This document shows positions 19,315 to 29,837 of a stretch of DNA of 64,000 nucleotides, piece by piece (positions within the stretch are counted from its first letter, which is position 1; every line of letters starts with the position of its first letter). The position numbers and the translations under genes are program-made. The notes below the pieces were generated by a model, which was not told the DNA's origin, ran no database searches, and saw only the letters and a list, made by a program, of their open reading frames with translations. This stretch comes from Acetobacteraceae bacterium (GTDB lineage Bacteria > Pseudomonadota > Alphaproteobacteria > Acetobacterales > Acetobacteraceae): contig CP154827.1 of NCBI GenBank assembly GCA_039613835.1, forward strand, positions 1,272,501 through 1,336,500, written 5' to 3'.

Positions 19315-19419
19315 TTGTCCGCGATATCGATCTTCATAATCGCTTTTGTCGCGACCGGGTATCTCCTGGCACCGATCGTGACGTTTTTCGTGCTACGCAA
19401 CATCAACAAAACCCGATAA
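19315..19419 (+). CDS. Possible small membrane protein (34 aa)
   Basis: A short frame from TTG 19315 encodes SAISIFIIAFVATGYLLAPI followed by VTFFVLRNINKTR and TAA. It is a single hydrophobic helix of about 25 residues with a basic C-terminal end. AGAGGGA lies 13-20 nt upstream, which is farther than ideal. The segment falls between exporter pair 2 and the O-antigen ligase gene. The strongly hydrophobic, non-random composition argues for a real gene, but the non-ATG start and small size leave doubt. Confidence 0.3.
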   Translation: MSAISIFIIAFVATGYLLAPIVTFFVLRNINKTR

Positions 19420-19447
19420 GCCATTTGCCCAATAGCGTCACGGGAGG

Positions 19448-20803
19448 ATGCTCCTCGCATCGCGTATCCTGTTACGGAGCTGCCACCATCTCATGACACG
19501 TTCTTCCGCCATCCTGTCACGTTTCACGCCAATAGCCACCTTACTGACGATTTTGCTGCCCCTCTTCCTCACCCATGGGCGTGGTTTGGCTGAATTTTCA
19601 ATCAGCGCCCTGAGCTTTCTCTTTCTCATCCGGAGTGTCGCCGCGGCAGATTGGTCATTTCTGTCGGAAAACTGGATGAAATGGGCCTTATTATGGTGGG
19701 CGTGGCAGATTTTCTGCTCCCTCCCTGTCCTTGACGGAGTCGGAAGATCCGGCCTCACCCAGGCCATCCTCTCCATACGTTTCGCCCTCTTTGCCGCCGC
19801 CCTGCAATGCTGGACGCTGCGTGAAGGGTGGGCGCGTCAATGGATTATGGGACTTATCTGCGCCTGCACATGTTACATTGCCATCCAGATTTTCATGCAG
19901 GCCCTCTTCGGTCACAATCTCTTCGGGGTGCCGCGTGCTGCGGATGGCACGCTGACAGGGCCCTATACCCATTCCCGCGCGGCGGCGCCCTTATCACGGC
20001 TTGCGCCGCCCACGCTCATGCTGGTTTTCGCCGCGCTTTACACCCGGCTGGCGACGCGGCGCGGCGTTCTTCTGGGTGTTATTCTGACCGCCCTGTCCTT
20101 AACCGCCCTGATATTGGCAGGTCAACGCATGCCGACAGCGTTAATGCTGCTCGGCATTACGCTCTGCGCGCTTCTTCACCGTCCCTATCGATGGGTGGGC
20201 CTGATTGGCCTGATGACAACGCCGGTCATCATGCTGGGCGTCAAATTCTTCTCCCACCGCAGTACGGATCATCTGATCGCCCTCGCCCACCAGCAATTGG
20301 CGCATTTCGCGCAATCGCATTACGGACTGATTTTTACCCGCGTCTGGATGATCGTCGCGCAACATCCGTGGACCGGCCTTGGATTCGATGCATTCCGTCA
20401 CGGGTGCCCCCAGCCCGCCTATTTCCACGGTTTCACCGCGTTGGGGCAGCGCCCGGATGGGGGTGGGGCGGCAATCTGCATGCAACATGCGCATAATCAT
20501 TACCTCCAGGCACTCAGCAATGGCGGGTGGCCAGGATTGATCCTTTTTGTGATGATGGTCATCGCACTTCTGATGGCATTATGGCCGCGAGAGGGGCGTC
20601 ACCATGCTTGGCGGGTGGGACTGTTCGTGGCATTTATCGTGCAGGAATGGCCGATCGCCTCCACCAGCGACTTCCTGAACCTCCCATTGGGAGGCTGGGC
20701 GTTTTTATTGATCGGCGTCGGGTTGGCAGAAGCACGTGCCATCAGGCCCGACAGAAATCAATCGCGGCCCCCTTTTGAAAGTGACGCGAGGCCCCATCAT
20801 TAG
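19448..20803 (+). CDS. O-antigen ligase / polymerase family membrane protein
   Basis: A polytopic inner-membrane protein (451 residues, about ten hydrophobic segments) of the Wzy/WaaL superfamily. These proteins transfer or polymerise undecaprenyl-linked glycans on the periplasmic side. The family signature is the large periplasmic loop before the last helices: IVAQHPWTGLGFDAFRHG and then MQHAHNHYLQALSNGGWPGL, where HNHYLQ is the conserved motif. The start is uncertain. ATG 19448 directly abuts GGGAGG, too close to be ideal, and ATG 19493 would still leave the first helix intact. It lies divergent from an ABC exporter pair that could supply its lipid-linked substrate. Confidence 0.8.
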   Translation: MLLASRILLRSCHHLMTRSSAILSRFTPIATLLTILLPLFLTHGRGLAEFSISALSFLFLIRSVAAADWSFLSENWMKWALLWWAWQIFCSLPVLDGVGRSGLTQAILSIRFALFAAALQCWTLREGWARQWIMGLICACTCYIAIQIFMQALFGHNLFGVPRAADGTLTGPYTHSRAAAPLSRLAPPTLMLVFAALYTRLATRRGVLLGVILTALSLTALILAGQRMPTALMLLGITLCALLHRPYRWVGLIGLMTTPVIMLGVKFFSHRSTDHLIALAHQQLAHFAQSHYGLIFTRVWMIVAQHPWTGLGFDAFRHGCPQPAYFHGFTALGQRPDGGGAAICMQHAHNHYLQALSNGGWPGLILFVMMVIALLMALWPREGRHHAWRVGLFVAFIVQEWPIASTSDFLNLPLGGWAFLLIGVGLAEARAIRPDRNQSRPPFESDARPHH

Positions 20804-20833
20804 GTCAGGGCCGAAAAGAGTTAAGGCGTCAAT

Positions 20834-21797
20834 ATGTCATCAGAAAAAGTACCCGTTACGGTTTTGACCGGCTTCCTCGGTGCAGGCAAAACCACGTTGC
20901 TCAACCATATTCTCTCAGCGCAGTATGGCCGCAAATTTGCCGTGCTGATCAATGAGTTCGGCGAGCTTGGCGTTGATAATCACCTCGTCATGGATGCGGA
21001 AGAGGAAGTTTTTGAAACAAATAATGGCTGTATCTGCTGCACGGTTCGTGGCGATCTGATCCGTATTCTGGGCAGCCTTTTGCGACGGCGTCAGAAGTTT
21101 GACGGAATCATCGTCGAAACCACCGGGCTTGCGGACCCGGCCCCCGTCGCGCAGACTTTTTTCCTCGATGAAAACCTACGGGAGAAAGCCCGGCTTGACG
21201 CGGTCATCACGGTCGTTGACGCCGTCAACATCCTGACCACACTCGATGAAAGCCCCGAATCTGTCCGTCAGATCGCCTTCGCGGATGTGATCATCCTCAA
21301 TAAAGACGGATCTGGTCGATGCGGCGCATCTTGAGGCCGTGACGTCCCGTATCCGGCAGATCAACGCGCATGTCGCCATCCACCGCGCGTCTCGAAGCGC
21401 GGTGGCGCTGGATAAGATACTTGATCGGGGTGGGTTCGACCTGAACCGCGCGCTTGAAACAATGCCGAATTTCCTCACCGATGACTCGCATGGGCATAAA
21501 GAGGGCATTACCAGCATGTCATTTGCTACGCAGGCACCCCTTGATGAGCAGAAATTCAATGCGTGGATCGGGCCGGTTTTGCAGCCTCAGGGGCCGGATA
21601 TCCTCCGTGCCAAAGGCATTCTTTATTTTGAAGGCAAGGAAGAGTGTTTTGTCTTCCAGGCTGTGCATATGCTGGCGGATGGCGATTATATCGGCCCGTG
21701 TAAACCGGGGGAAAAGCGGGAGTCGCGCATCGTCTTTATCGGGCGCAATCTCAATCGACCGCAATTGCGACGCGGTTTTGAAGCCTGCAAATCATGA
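20834..21797 (+). pseudogene. COG0523 GTPase (zinc-type CobW homologue), one frameshift
   Basis: A G3E-family P-loop GTPase, distinct from the cob-operon CobW. The N half has VTVLTGFLGAGKTTLLNHIL, NEFGELGVDNHLV, the NGCICCTVRGDL metal-binding motif, and ends IILNK. One extra base near 21303-21306 breaks the guanine motif; the other frame resumes TDLVDAAHLEAVTSRI and includes a short HGHKE stretch, KFNAWIGPVLQPQGPDILRA, FVFQAVHMLADGD and the normal C terminus. This C-terminal form, together with a WD40 gene that overlaps by 4 nt, is that of the zinc-metallochaperone group of alphaproteobacteria rather than the cobalamin group. A single indel is the only defect. Confidence 0.8.
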
Positions 21798-22858
21798 TGA
21801 CCGACACCCAGCAACGCCCTCAGCCTCTCGTCACGACTCATGGGGCGGAGCGTCCGTTTGAAAGCCCGATCACGGCCCTGACAGCCACCGCGGACGGGTT
21901 GGCTTTCGCCGTCGGCACGCTGGATGGCGACATGATTTTCGCCCCGTTGGCCGCGTCCCGCTCACCGGAAAATTGGCACGTCTCCGCGTGCATGAAGCGG
22001 CCATTACCTGCCTCTCTCCCGATCCGTTGCAGCGTGATGCTGTATTGTCAGGGAGTGAGGATTGCTGCCTGACACGGACCCGCACATCCAGCGACATGAC
22101 CGCTCTTTATAAAGGGCGACGCTGGGTTGAAAATCTTGCGGTGACGTCGACGCACATCGCCTTTTCCTACGAGAAGTCGATGGAATTGCGGGATGCTACC
22201 GGGGAAAGAACACTGAAAGAGCTGGATCACCCTTCCTTAGTGACCGGCATCATTCTTGACGCCAAGGGCAAACGTGTTTTCACCTCGCATTATAATGGCG
22301 CCTCCGCCTGGTTCGTCAATTCGGACGCCAATAATGTGCGCAGCCTGTTTTGGAAGGGCAGTCATACCGGTATCGCCATTCATCCTAAAGGCGACGCCAT
22401 TGTGACGACGATGCAGGAGAATGACCTGCATGGATGGCGTCTTTCAGACGGTCATAATATGCGGATGAGTGGTTACCCAAAAAAGGTCACATCACTTGAT
22501 TTCAGCCGCAATGGGCGCTGGCTTGCGACATCCGGTGCGGATGCGCTCGTTTTTATGGCCGTTTTTCGGGGGTGGGCCCATGGGCAAAGCGCCGCGGGAG
22601 CTCGCGTGGCTGAATGGGATTTTCTGCACGTCTGTCAAATCCCATCCCTGTCATGACGCCATCGCGGCGGGGTTTGAAGATGGCACGATCATTCTGATTG
22701 ATCTCTCATCGGAGCAGATCCTGCCCATTCGCTATGGAGACAGCCAAAATGACGCCGTCACGCAAATCACCTTCACGCCCAAAGGCGGTGCCATGGCTTT
22801 CGGCACAGAAGGGGGATCGGTTGGCGTTCTGATCCTTAATCCTCAAATCATGGCGTGA
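21794..22858 (+). pseudogene. WD40 repeat protein, two frameshifts
   Basis: A beta-propeller protein, usually about 330-350 residues, that is regularly paired with the preceding COG0523 GTPase in alphaproteobacteria and is probably linked to zinc homeostasis. Repeats are visible as ITALTATADGLAFAVGTLDG, AAITCLSPDPLQRDAVLSGS, KVTSLDFSRNGRWLATSGAD and AVTQITFTPKGGAMAFGTEG. The frame changes near 21975-21985 and again near 22550-22565 (GTTTTTATGG). Its start overlaps the GTPase stop (ATGATGA). Its end overlaps the end of cobS on the opposite strand by about 16 nt. The family role is not biochemically established. Confidence 0.7.
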
Positions 22859-23597
22859 CGCCGCGCCCCCTCACCAACAGTCGCCCCCATGGCGCTGTAG
22901 ATTGTGAGGGCGGCGAGCTCAACGATGATGGCGGTCGCACCAAGGATGTCGCCCGTGTAACCACCAATTTTAAGCTGCGTATATCGCGCGACCCCCATCG
23001 CCAGAAGCCAGCTTGCCAAAAGGGCCGTCGCGGTCGGGATCACCCCGACCTCAAGACCGAAGGCCAGGGAGATCAGCATGGGCACAACGCATTTATCTTT
23101 TGCGAGTGTGATCTCGCTGGCCATGCCATCTGACCGGGCCGGTCTCGACAGGGATAAAGCTGCACCATCCCCAAACGTCCGAACGCCGCCGTAGAGGCCA
23201 GGGCAAATAAGGTCTGAACCATGTCGAAGGATGCTGTCCGGCAGATCGCCAGATAGGCGGACCATTTGCCGAGCGTTGCGAGAACGCCGGCGAGGACGCC
23301 GTAACTTCCAACCCGGCCATCCCGCATGATGGCCAGACGCCGCTCAGGGTTTCGCCCACCGAACAGACCATCCGCCGAGTCCATCAGCCCATCTTCATGA
23401 AGCGCGCCCGTCACAAGAAATTGCGCCGCGACAACCCAGAGCACCGCTAGAGACAGGTCAATACCCGCCAGTGCAAGCACCAAAATCAGCAGGGTGGAAA
23501 ACGCGCCGATGGGCCCGCCAATGACCGGCCAGGCCCAGACCGTCTTTGACAAAGGCACGCGTTCCGGCAAGAGTGCCTTTGCTGAAAGTTTAATCAT
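22843..23597 (-). pseudogene. cobS: Cobalamin synthase CobS (adenosylcobinamide-GDP ribazoletransferase), frameshifted
   Basis: Membrane enzyme that joins adenosylcobinamide-GDP to alpha-ribazole, the last stage of cobalamin assembly. The first frame (from 23597) contains the family signature ALHEDGLMDSADGLFGGRNP followed by ERRLAIMRDGRVGSYGVLAG. It shifts near 23130-23150 into PARSDGMASEITLAKDK and VGVIPTATALLASWLLAMGV, then GGYTGDILGATAIIVELAAL, the Mg-binding second signature. The restored length is about 250 residues, normal for CobS. A single-base change separates the parts. The start lies within a few bases of the decayed cobU on the opposite strand, where the cobU N terminus has been lost. 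Confidence 0.82.
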
Positions 23598-23602
23598 GCA
23601 TG

Positions 23603-24021
23603 TCCCCGCCCTGGCGCTATGTCGCGACGGCGGAGGCCCTTGATGAGTCTATGCGCGCACGCATCGCCGGACATCAGGCGCGGCGAGGTGTGAGGTGGGA
23701 GACCTTTGAGGCACCCCTTCCCTCGAAAGCGCCCTGCAGACGGAAAAGCCCGTCTTACTGGATTGCCTGACACTCTGGCTCAGCAATCTCCTCCATGCAG
23801 GCCGTCATATTGCAAATGAAACGGCGCAACTTTGTGAAATGCTCAGTAAGCGGGAGGCACCCACCATCATTGTGTCCTCCGAGGTCGGACTCGGCATCAC
23901 GCCCGAAAACGCGCTGGCGCGCCGCTTCGCGGATGAGGCGGGTGAGATGAATCAGAAGCTCGCTCGCATGGCCGATCATCTTTAGATGCTGGTCGCGGGC
24001 TACCCGTTAAAAATCAAGTAG
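23603..24021 (+). pseudogene. cobU: Adenosylcobinamide kinase/guanylyltransferase CobU(CobP), N-terminally truncated, frameshift and stop
   Basis: The bifunctional enzyme phosphorylates adenosylcobinamide and adds GMP. Text begins abruptly at SPPWRYVATAEALDESMRAR, a segment that normally follows the P-loop (GGxRSGKS) by about 30 residues; the P-loop part is absent. A frame change near 23715-23725 leads to KPVLLDCLTLWLSNLLHAG (the conserved LTLWLSN) and TIIVSSEVGLGITPENALAR. After ARMADHL comes TAG at 23983-23985, where the family has Gln, and the C terminus MLVAGYPLKIK continues in the same frame. Three independent defects make this a certain pseudogene, and the CAG-to-TAG change is not a homopolymer error. 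Confidence 0.85.
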
Positions 24022-24042
24022 ATCCATCATCAGGAGAATTTC

Positions 24043-24480
24043 ATGTCAGATGAGACAGAGCATCACCGTGCCAAGATGCAGAAGCGCAAAGCCATGCAGG
24101 ACCGTATGGTCGCGGAAAATGATCGGGAAAAGGGCCTACTGATCGTCCATACGGGCAATGGAAAAGGAAAATCCACCGCCGCCTTCGGCATGGCCCTGCG
24201 CAGCGCCAGATATGGGCGACGCGTGGCGATCATCCAGTTCATCAAAGGTGCATAGGATACGCAGGATAAAGCCCGAGACATCGCGTTGCGCTATAAATAT
24301 CTCACCTGCCAGGACGTCTTAAGCGGGTTGGCCAAACGTCCGGCTATGCAGCACATCGTGGCCACAGGACGTAATGCACCGACTGACCTCATTGAAGCGG
24401 CCGATCTCGTCACCGAAATGACGCTCGTCAAACATCCTTTCCATGCGGGGATCAAAGCGCGGGAGGGGATTGAATATTGA
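24043..24480 (+). pseudogene. cobO: Corrinoid adenosyltransferase CobO with a stop and two deletions
   Basis: Transfers adenosyl from ATP to the cobalt of cob(I)yrinate diamide. Start 24043 follows AGGAGAA. The N half is normal: KGLLIVHTGNGKGKSTAAFG (P-loop) and VAIIQFIKGA. Then TAG (24253-24255) replaces the Trp of GAWDT. Reading through, DTQDKARDIALRYKYLTCQD joins family blocks that are normally separated. Between GAWDT and TQDKARD about 30 residues are missing, and between ARDI and ALRYKYL about 30 more. The C terminus EAADLVTEMTLVKHPF and GIKAREGIEY is normal. The total is 146 codons against about 200 in the family. It overlaps cobQ by 4 nt. Confidence 0.87.
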
Positions 24481-25998
24481 GCGCGCCCGGCGGCACAAGG
24501 TCGGCACTGGGCGGCCCCGCCCGCGCGCGAGGGCTTATGATTCAGGGCGCGGGGTCCAATGTCGGCAAGTCATCACTTGTCGCGTGACTGGCGCGCGCTT
24601 TTACGCGGCGGGGCCTGCGTGTCCTGCCTTTTAAACCGCAAAATATGTCGAATAATGCAGCTGTCACCGTCGATGGCAGGGAGATCGGCCGCACCCAGGC
24701 CCTGCAGGCTTTTGCCTGCCGTTCATTGCCTGAAACAGATATGAATCCCGTCCTCCTCAAACCCATGGCGGAGACGGGGGCGCAGATCATTCTGCAAGGT
24801 CAGATCTGGCGGCAGATGAGCGCCCGGGATTATCAGCAAGTCAAACGCAATCTGCTTGGCCCTGTCATGGAAAGCTATGAGCGACTGGCTGCAAAATCTG
24901 ACCTAATTCTGGTTGAAGACGCCGGTGCCGCGTCGGAAGTCAATCTCAGGGCACATGATATTGCCAATATGGGTTTTGCGCGCGGCGGATCTGCCGGTGA
25001 TCCTTGCCGGGGATATTGATCGCGGCGGTGTCATCGCAAACCTCGCCGGCACTAAAATCGTTATCGCGCCCGATGATGCCGCGCAGGTCAGCGGCTTCAT
25101 TATCAATAAAATGCGGGGCGATACGTTGCTCTTCACTGCGGGGATGGAGACCATCTCGCGCCATACGGGGTGGGATGCGTTGGGGATCGTGCCGTTTTTC
25201 CCCGATTTGCGCCGTCTCCCTGCGGAAGATAGTCTTTCCCTTGAAGCCGTTTCCCACCGTGCGGGCGTCGCGGATATTATTGTGCTTATCCTGCCGCACA
25301 TCGCCAACTTCGACGATATTGATCCGCTCCTGGATGAGCCGGATCTCGATGTCCGCCTCGTCAGGATTGATAAGAGTGCCCCCATCGCGCCGCATTTGCC
25401 GCGATCCCGCCTTATCATCCTGCCGGGCTCCAAATCCGTGATTCAGGATCTGACCACATTGAAGCAGGTCGGATGGGATGAGACCATCCGCCGCCATGTT
25501 GCCGTAGGTGGGCATGTGTGTGGTCTGTGTGGTGGATATCAAATGTTGGGTCGCACCATTCGTGACCCGGAAGCTGTGGAATCGCGGATTGCGGAGGCGT
25601 CCGGCATCGGGTTGCTGGATGTCGATACAGTGATTCGGCGGGAAAAATCGCTGATCGCCGTGCAAGGCGATATTCTGGATGGAAAGGGCCGGAAGTCAGG
25701 GGTTTTTGGGGGATATGAAATTCATTGTGGCACGACATCGCCCGCGGGCCCCCTTAAGAAACTGATCGCCGCCGCCTCTTCAGCCAGCAGTGCGCAAACG
25801 GAAGATGGACGCGTCTTCGGGACGTATGTGCACGGGCTTTTTGACACGCATGACGCGCGGAAACCTCTCCTCGCGCGCATTGGTCGGGAGTCGATGCAGC
25901 CGGATAAATCGGTCATGATGGATGATATATTGGATGGATTCGCTGACCACCTTGAAAAGCATCTTGATCTTGATGACCTGCTTCGCCGGGCGCGTTAG
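24477..25998 (+). pseudogene. cobQ: Cobyric acid synthase CobQ, one stop and one frameshift
   Basis: Amidates side chains b, d, e and g of adenosylcobyrinate diamide. TTG 24477 overlaps the cobO stop (TTGA) and begins LSAPGGTRSALGG; GLMIQGAGSNVGKSSLVA is the P-loop segment. A TGA at 24585-24587 stands where the family has Gly, and the same frame continues [20 protein letters not shown], then [21 protein letters not shown] single missing base near 24980 shifts frame into [20 protein letters not shown]. The glutaminase-type domain is intact, with GGHVCGLCGGYQMLG carrying the nucleophile Cys, and YVHGLFD near the end. Without the stop and the indel the protein would be of normal length (about 507 residues). 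Confidence 0.87.
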
Positions 25999-26058
25999 GC
26001 TTCAAGCCCATCTGACCTAGCGGTAAATCCATCGAGATCGGTCCGGATGTCGCGCCGC

Positions 26059-26673
26059 TCAGTTTTTCTCTTCCAGCTCCGGCGTTTCAGATAGTGACTT
26101 CGGGTAGCCGACGCAAAGATACGCCATCATCTCCCAACCAGGGTCAACCTCAAGGATTTGGCCCGTTATGGCGGGGTCAAGGATAGACACCCAGCCGACG
26201 CCGATGCCGCGCACCGTCGCCGCTAGCCAGAAATTATAAATCGCCATGACCACGGACCATTCGACCGTTTGCGGCATAGTGCGCCGCCCCAATCCACGCC
26301 CCTGCGTTGGTTCCGGGACAAAAAAAACGGCAATGTGGTGGGGTGCGTCCTTCAGCCCGTTTAATTTGAGACGCGCATATTCCTCTGCATCACGCGCCGG
26401 CAACTCCGCGCGGGCGGCGCGATTGCATCGTTCAAATTCCCGGTGGATCGCTAGACGGCACTCAGCGTCTTCGACACGGATGAACCGCCATGATTGCGAA
26501 AGCCCAACGGAAGGCCCCATCGACGCGCGATGCAAAAGCGCCTCAAGGACAGGTTCCGGCACGGATTGTTGCTGAAAATGCCGCACATCCCGCCGCCACC
26601 GGAGCAGTTGATCAAGCTCCTGCGTGAAATCGGCAGAAAACGCCATGGACGACATATAACCCTCATTTGACAA
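26059..26673 (-). CDS. bluB: 5,6-dimethylbenzimidazole synthase BluB
   Basis: Oxygen-dependent enzyme of the nitroreductase fold that breaks FMNH2 to release dimethylbenzimidazole, the lower ligand of cobalamin. The 204-residue frame is complete. Family features are [20 protein letters not shown], the FMN-contacting [17 protein letters not shown], the [20 protein letters not shown] stretch and WVSILDP. It is surrounded by broken cobalamin genes (cobQ on one side, cobD on the other) and is the only whole gene of the right cob block. It may simply not yet have been hit, or may still serve lower-ligand supply for salvaged corrinoids; however, the genes needed to attach the ligand (cobS, cobU) are broken. 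Confidence 0.88.
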   Translation of the reverse strand: MSNEGYMSSMAFSADFTQELDQLLRWRRDVRHFQQQSVPEPVLEALLHRASMGPSVGLSQSWRFIRVEDAECRLAIHREFERCNRAARAELPARDAEEYARLKLNGLKDAPHHIAVFFVPEPTQGRGLGRRTMPQTVEWSVVMAIYNFWLAATVRGIGVGWVSILDPAITGQILEVDPGWEMMAYLCVGYPKSLSETPELEEKN

Positions 26674-26715
26674 GTTTAGACCCCATCGAAGGTTCAGATC
26701 GAGGGGCGGGCATAT

Positions 26716-27329
26716 TTAACGTGTGGCGGCGGTGCATAGCAATCCAATTATCGTGACAAAGAGGACACAGGCACGCGCATAGAGGCGCAAGGCCCGGCAG
26801 CCCGGCCATAAGAAACCAGAAAAGCGGCGCGATGACGCCATCGGAAAAATTCTCGGCAAGACTTTCAATCGCAGCGCGCGCAACGCCGCTTTCATCCAAC
26901 GCGCGCACGTCTCGCCCCACAATGCGAGTCACAGCGCGACGCCCCGCCTCGAACCCGTGATGCGACAGAGCCTGTGCGACATCGGACACGTGGCGCCAGA
27001 GACTTTTCTGTGCGATGAAAGGCGCAGAAAAGTTCGAGAAGCACAGGCCGCGCCATGAAGAGGAAGCGGTGCACAATCCCCCACTCCACCAGGCCGGCGA
27101 AAATTCCGGCGGGTATGATGATGGCGGCGAGACATAACATGCCCCGCCACCGCCCCTTTCTTTCCGGGAGAGGCTGGGTGTTAAGCTGCGCCTCCATGAG
27201 GGTGATCAGCGCCCCGACCCATGTTACGGGATGCCCGATGCGACGAAATAAAGCTTGCGGATAGCCCTATAAAGCGTCCAGCAAACAGGCGATCAGCGCG
27301 GCCCAGAGGGTGACCTGGCCGTCAAACAT
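26716..27329 (-). pseudogene. cobD: Adenosylcobinamide-phosphate synthase CobD(CbiB), stop, frameshifts and large deletion
   Basis: Membrane enzyme that attaches aminopropanol (phosphate) to cobyric acid. Start 27329 gives MFDGQVTLWAALIACLLDAL, then TAG at 27267-27269, then in the same frame GYPQALFRRIGHPVTWVGAL, the family N terminus. Frame changes near 27035-27050 lead to [20 protein letters not shown], then [20 protein letters not shown], the conserved core. From GLPG the text passes, with a further frame change, directly to [16 protein letters not shown], the C-terminal end. About 110-130 residues, including the AYKAINTxDSM block, are missing, with the junction near 26790-26810. It is divergent from cobC by 22 nt. 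Confidence 0.8.
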
Positions 27330-27351
27330 AAGGGTCGTGCGGTGGCGTCAC

Positions 27352-28380
27352 ATGCATCATGATGCGGTCATTCCTGATATCAGCGCGTTCGGCGCGTATG
27401 GCGGGTCCGTGCTGGTCTTTCAGCGCGCTTTCCCCGAAGCGCCCTTACCGTGGTACGATTTATCGACGGGGGTCAATCCGTTTCATTATCCGATAGGCAA
27501 CCTTCCCGAAGACGCGCTTTGCGCGCTGCCGGAGGCAGAGACCCTCGCACGACTGCGTCAAGCCGCCGCCAAAGCCTATGGATGTGACGCCAGCCTGATT
27601 GTCGCCCCCCGGACACGCAGGCCATTATCGGCCTCCTGCCCTATCTCCTCCGCCCGCCGCGCGTCTATATGGAAACACCAACTTATACCGGGCATGAAGA
27701 AAGCTGGCGCGGTGCGGGCATTGCCTGCACTGCCCGAGCAGACCTTATGACAAACGCCATCGACCCCGGATGCACCTCTATTTTGTGCCGCCCCAACAAC
27801 CCCGGCGGTCGCCGAAACACCCTCACGGAATTAAAAGAATATGCAGCCCTCATTGAGCAACGCCGCGGCACGCTGATCATCGACGCCTCCTTCGCGGATT
27901 TTGAAACGACGTCCCACGCCGCGCTTCTGGAAAATCCGGCGGTCATTATGTTCCGCTCATTCGGGAAGACTTACGGGCTGGCGGGGCTGCGCCTCGGTTT
28001 CGCGCTGGGGCGGCACTCTGTGATGTCCCGCCTCGCCACCGCTTTGGGGCCGTGGCCGGTCCATGAATTGGCCCTCCATATCGGCACCAGCGCGCTGGAA
28101 GACGCGGCATGGCGCTTGAAAATAGCGGATAAACTTACGGTCCATGCCGAGAAATTACGCGTGATGATGTCACGTGCCGGATTCAGCTTTGTCGGTGGCA
28201 CGCCTCTCTTCTCGCTCTTCTCGCATCCGCGAGCAAGGCATTTCTGGCGCTACTGCGCCGCTCAGGGCGTGGCGACGCGACGTTTCCGCGACAGGCCCGA
28301 ATGGCTTCGATTAGGCCGCCCGCGGCGACGCGGCCACGTTTGATCGCCTTGAAACAGCCCTGATCGCGGCGTCGCGCTGA
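27352..28380 (+). pseudogene. cobC: Threonine-phosphate decarboxylase-like aminotransferase CobC, two frameshifts
   Basis: PLP enzyme of the aspartate aminotransferase fold that supplies the aminopropanol arm in the CobC/CobD step. Start ATG 27352 gives HHDAVIPDISAFGAYGGSVL and YDLSTGVNPFHYPI, the usual N terminus. A frame change near 27605-27615 (after CCCCCC) leads to TQAIIGLLPYLLRPPRVYME, CRPNNPGGRR and FRSFGKTYGLAGLRLGFALG, where the Lys of SFGKTYG binds PLP. A missing base near 28320-28328 shifts the end; the restored C terminus is GDAATFDRLETALIAASR with stop 28378-28380. The full restored length is about 342 residues, normal. Both defects are single-base changes in G/C runs. Confidence 0.82.
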
Positions 28381-28494
28381 CGCTGTTGGAAACCGTCGTG
28401 GACATAAGGCCCGTGCACTCCCGCCACGCGGATTCCGCACAACACAACTGATTTTTTTCTTGCATATTGCGCGCGCCTCACCGACATGGCGTGC

Positions 28495-29136
28495 ATGGCC
28501 TACAGCATTAAGGAAATTTTTGCGACGCTACAGGGGGAAGGTGCGCATTCAGGACGCGCGGCAGTCTTCTGCCGTTTTACGGGTTGCAATTTATGGTCCG
28601 GCCTCGAATCCCACTGGGCGCAGGCCGATTGCACATTTTGCGACACAGATTTTGTCGGGGTGGATGGCGTCAATGGTGGGCGCTTCGCTGATGCGGAAAG
28701 TCTGGTTCGTGTCATCTCGCAAGTCTGGGATGAAACGGGGGCAGGCCGCGCGCAGCGTTATGTCGTCTTCACGGGTGGGGAACCGCTCCTTCAGCTCGAC
28801 CCGGTTTTGATCGACGCCATGCATCGCGCGCAGTTCGAAATCGCCATTGAGAGTAATGGCACGATCCGTGCGCCTGACGGGATTGACTGGATTTGCATCA
28901 GCCCGAAACCCGGTCCTGAAACAATCCAAACCCGCGGAGATGAGTTGAAGCTCATCTTCCCCCAAGAAAATATGGACCCGGCGCGTTTTTCCGATTGGGC
29001 GTTCCGGCATTTCTTTCTTCAGCCGATGGATGGACCGCATTATAAAAAGCATCTTGCGGAAACGATTGCCTATTGTCAGACGCATCCTCAATGGCGCCTC
29101 TCCCTCCAGACACATAAGCTGATCGGTATCCCCTGA
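28495..29136 (+). CDS. queE: 7-carboxy-7-deazaguanine synthase QueE
   Basis: Radical SAM enzyme that rearranges 6-carboxytetrahydropterin to 7-carboxy-7-deazaguanine, the second dedicated step to preQ0 and queuosine. The cluster cysteines are Cys31, Cys46 and Cys49 (GCNLW ... DCTFCDTDF), the CX14CX2C arrangement of alphaproteobacterial Que[14 protein letters not shown] and [20 protein letters not shown] are the SAM and substrate-binding strands. An ATG nine bases earlier (28486) is also possible. The stop overlaps the queC start (TGATG), and queD follows with an 8-nt overlap, so the three form one operon. All three are intact, unlike the cobalamin genes immediately upstream. Confidence 0.93.
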   Translation: MAYSIKEIFATLQGEGAHSGRAAVFCRFTGCNLWSGLESHWAQADCTFCDTDFVGVDGVNGGRFADAESLVRVISQVWDETGAGRAQRYVVFTGGEPLLQLDPVLIDAMHRAQFEIAIESNGTIRAPDGIDWICISPKPGPETIQTRGDELKLIFPQENMDPARFSDWAFRHFFLQPMDGPHYKKHLAETIAYCQTHPQWRLSLQTHKLIGIP

Positions 29137-29837
29137 TGCTTTCCGATAATGCCGCTCTCATTTTATTTTCCGGCGGGCAGGATTCCGCAACATGTCTCGC
29201 CTGGGCGTTACAACGTTATGACCGTGTTGAAACGGTGGGATTCGATTACGGCCAGCGTCACGCTGTTGAGATGTCATGCCGTTTGAAATTGCGCGAACTC
29301 ATGCCGCGCCTGAAGCAGGAATGGGCATCCCGCCTCGGACCGGATCATGTGCTAGACCTCAGGACACTGGGCGCGCTTTCAGAGACGGCCCTGACGCGGG
29401 AGGCTGAGATCAGGATGACGCAATCCGGCCTGCCCAGCACATTTGTCCCGGGCCGTAACCTTCTTTTCCTCACTTACGCCGCGGCGTTGGCTGTGCGGCG
29501 TGACATGCGCCATATCGTTACCGGTGTTTGTGAGACGGATTATTCCGGCTATCCGGATTGCCGCGACGATACCATCAAAGCGTTACAAGTCGCCTTGAAT
29601 CTCGGTATGGAAGCGCGGTTCGTCCTCCACACACCTTTGTTGTGGATCGATAAAGCGGAAGGCTGGACGCTCGCGCGGGAGATCGGGGGCGATGCGCTTG
29701 TGTCGCTGATCCGCGAGGAAAGCCATTCCTGTTATTTGGGGGATCGCGATCATCATCACCCATGGGGATATGGATGCGGCACCTGCCCGGCATGTGAATT
29801 ACGGGCACGGGGATGGCAGGATTACGTCAATGCTTGA
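29136..29837 (+). CDS. queC: 7-cyano-7-deazaguanine synthase QueC
   Basis: ATP-dependent ligase that converts carboxydeazaguanine to the nitrile preQ0 with ammonia. The PP-loop LFSGGQDS occupies residues 10-17, and [15 protein letters not shown] follows as in other QueC proteins. [18 protein letters not shown] and [17 protein letters not shown] are family blocks. The zinc site lies at the C terminus: Cys in [10 protein letters not shown] and then [17 protein letters not shown]. At 233 residues it has normal length and no defects. It sits between queE and queD in a tight operon. Confidence 0.94.
   Translation: MLSDNAALILFSGGQDSATCLAWALQRYDRVETVGFDYGQRHAVEMSCRLKLRELMPRLKQEWASRLGPDHVLDLRTLGALSETALTREAEIRMTQSGLPSTFVPGRNLLFLTYAAALAVRRDMRHIVTGVCETDYSGYPDCRDDTIKALQVALNLGMEARFVLHTPLLWIDKAEGWTLAREIGGDALVSLIREESHSCYLGDRDHHHPWGYGCGTCPACELRARGWQDYVNA

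Noticed and set aside
28381..28494. preQ1 riboswitch in front of queE
   Set aside because: The 110-base leader lacks the short conserved preQ1 aptamer elements; only a GC-rich segment and a T-run are seen.
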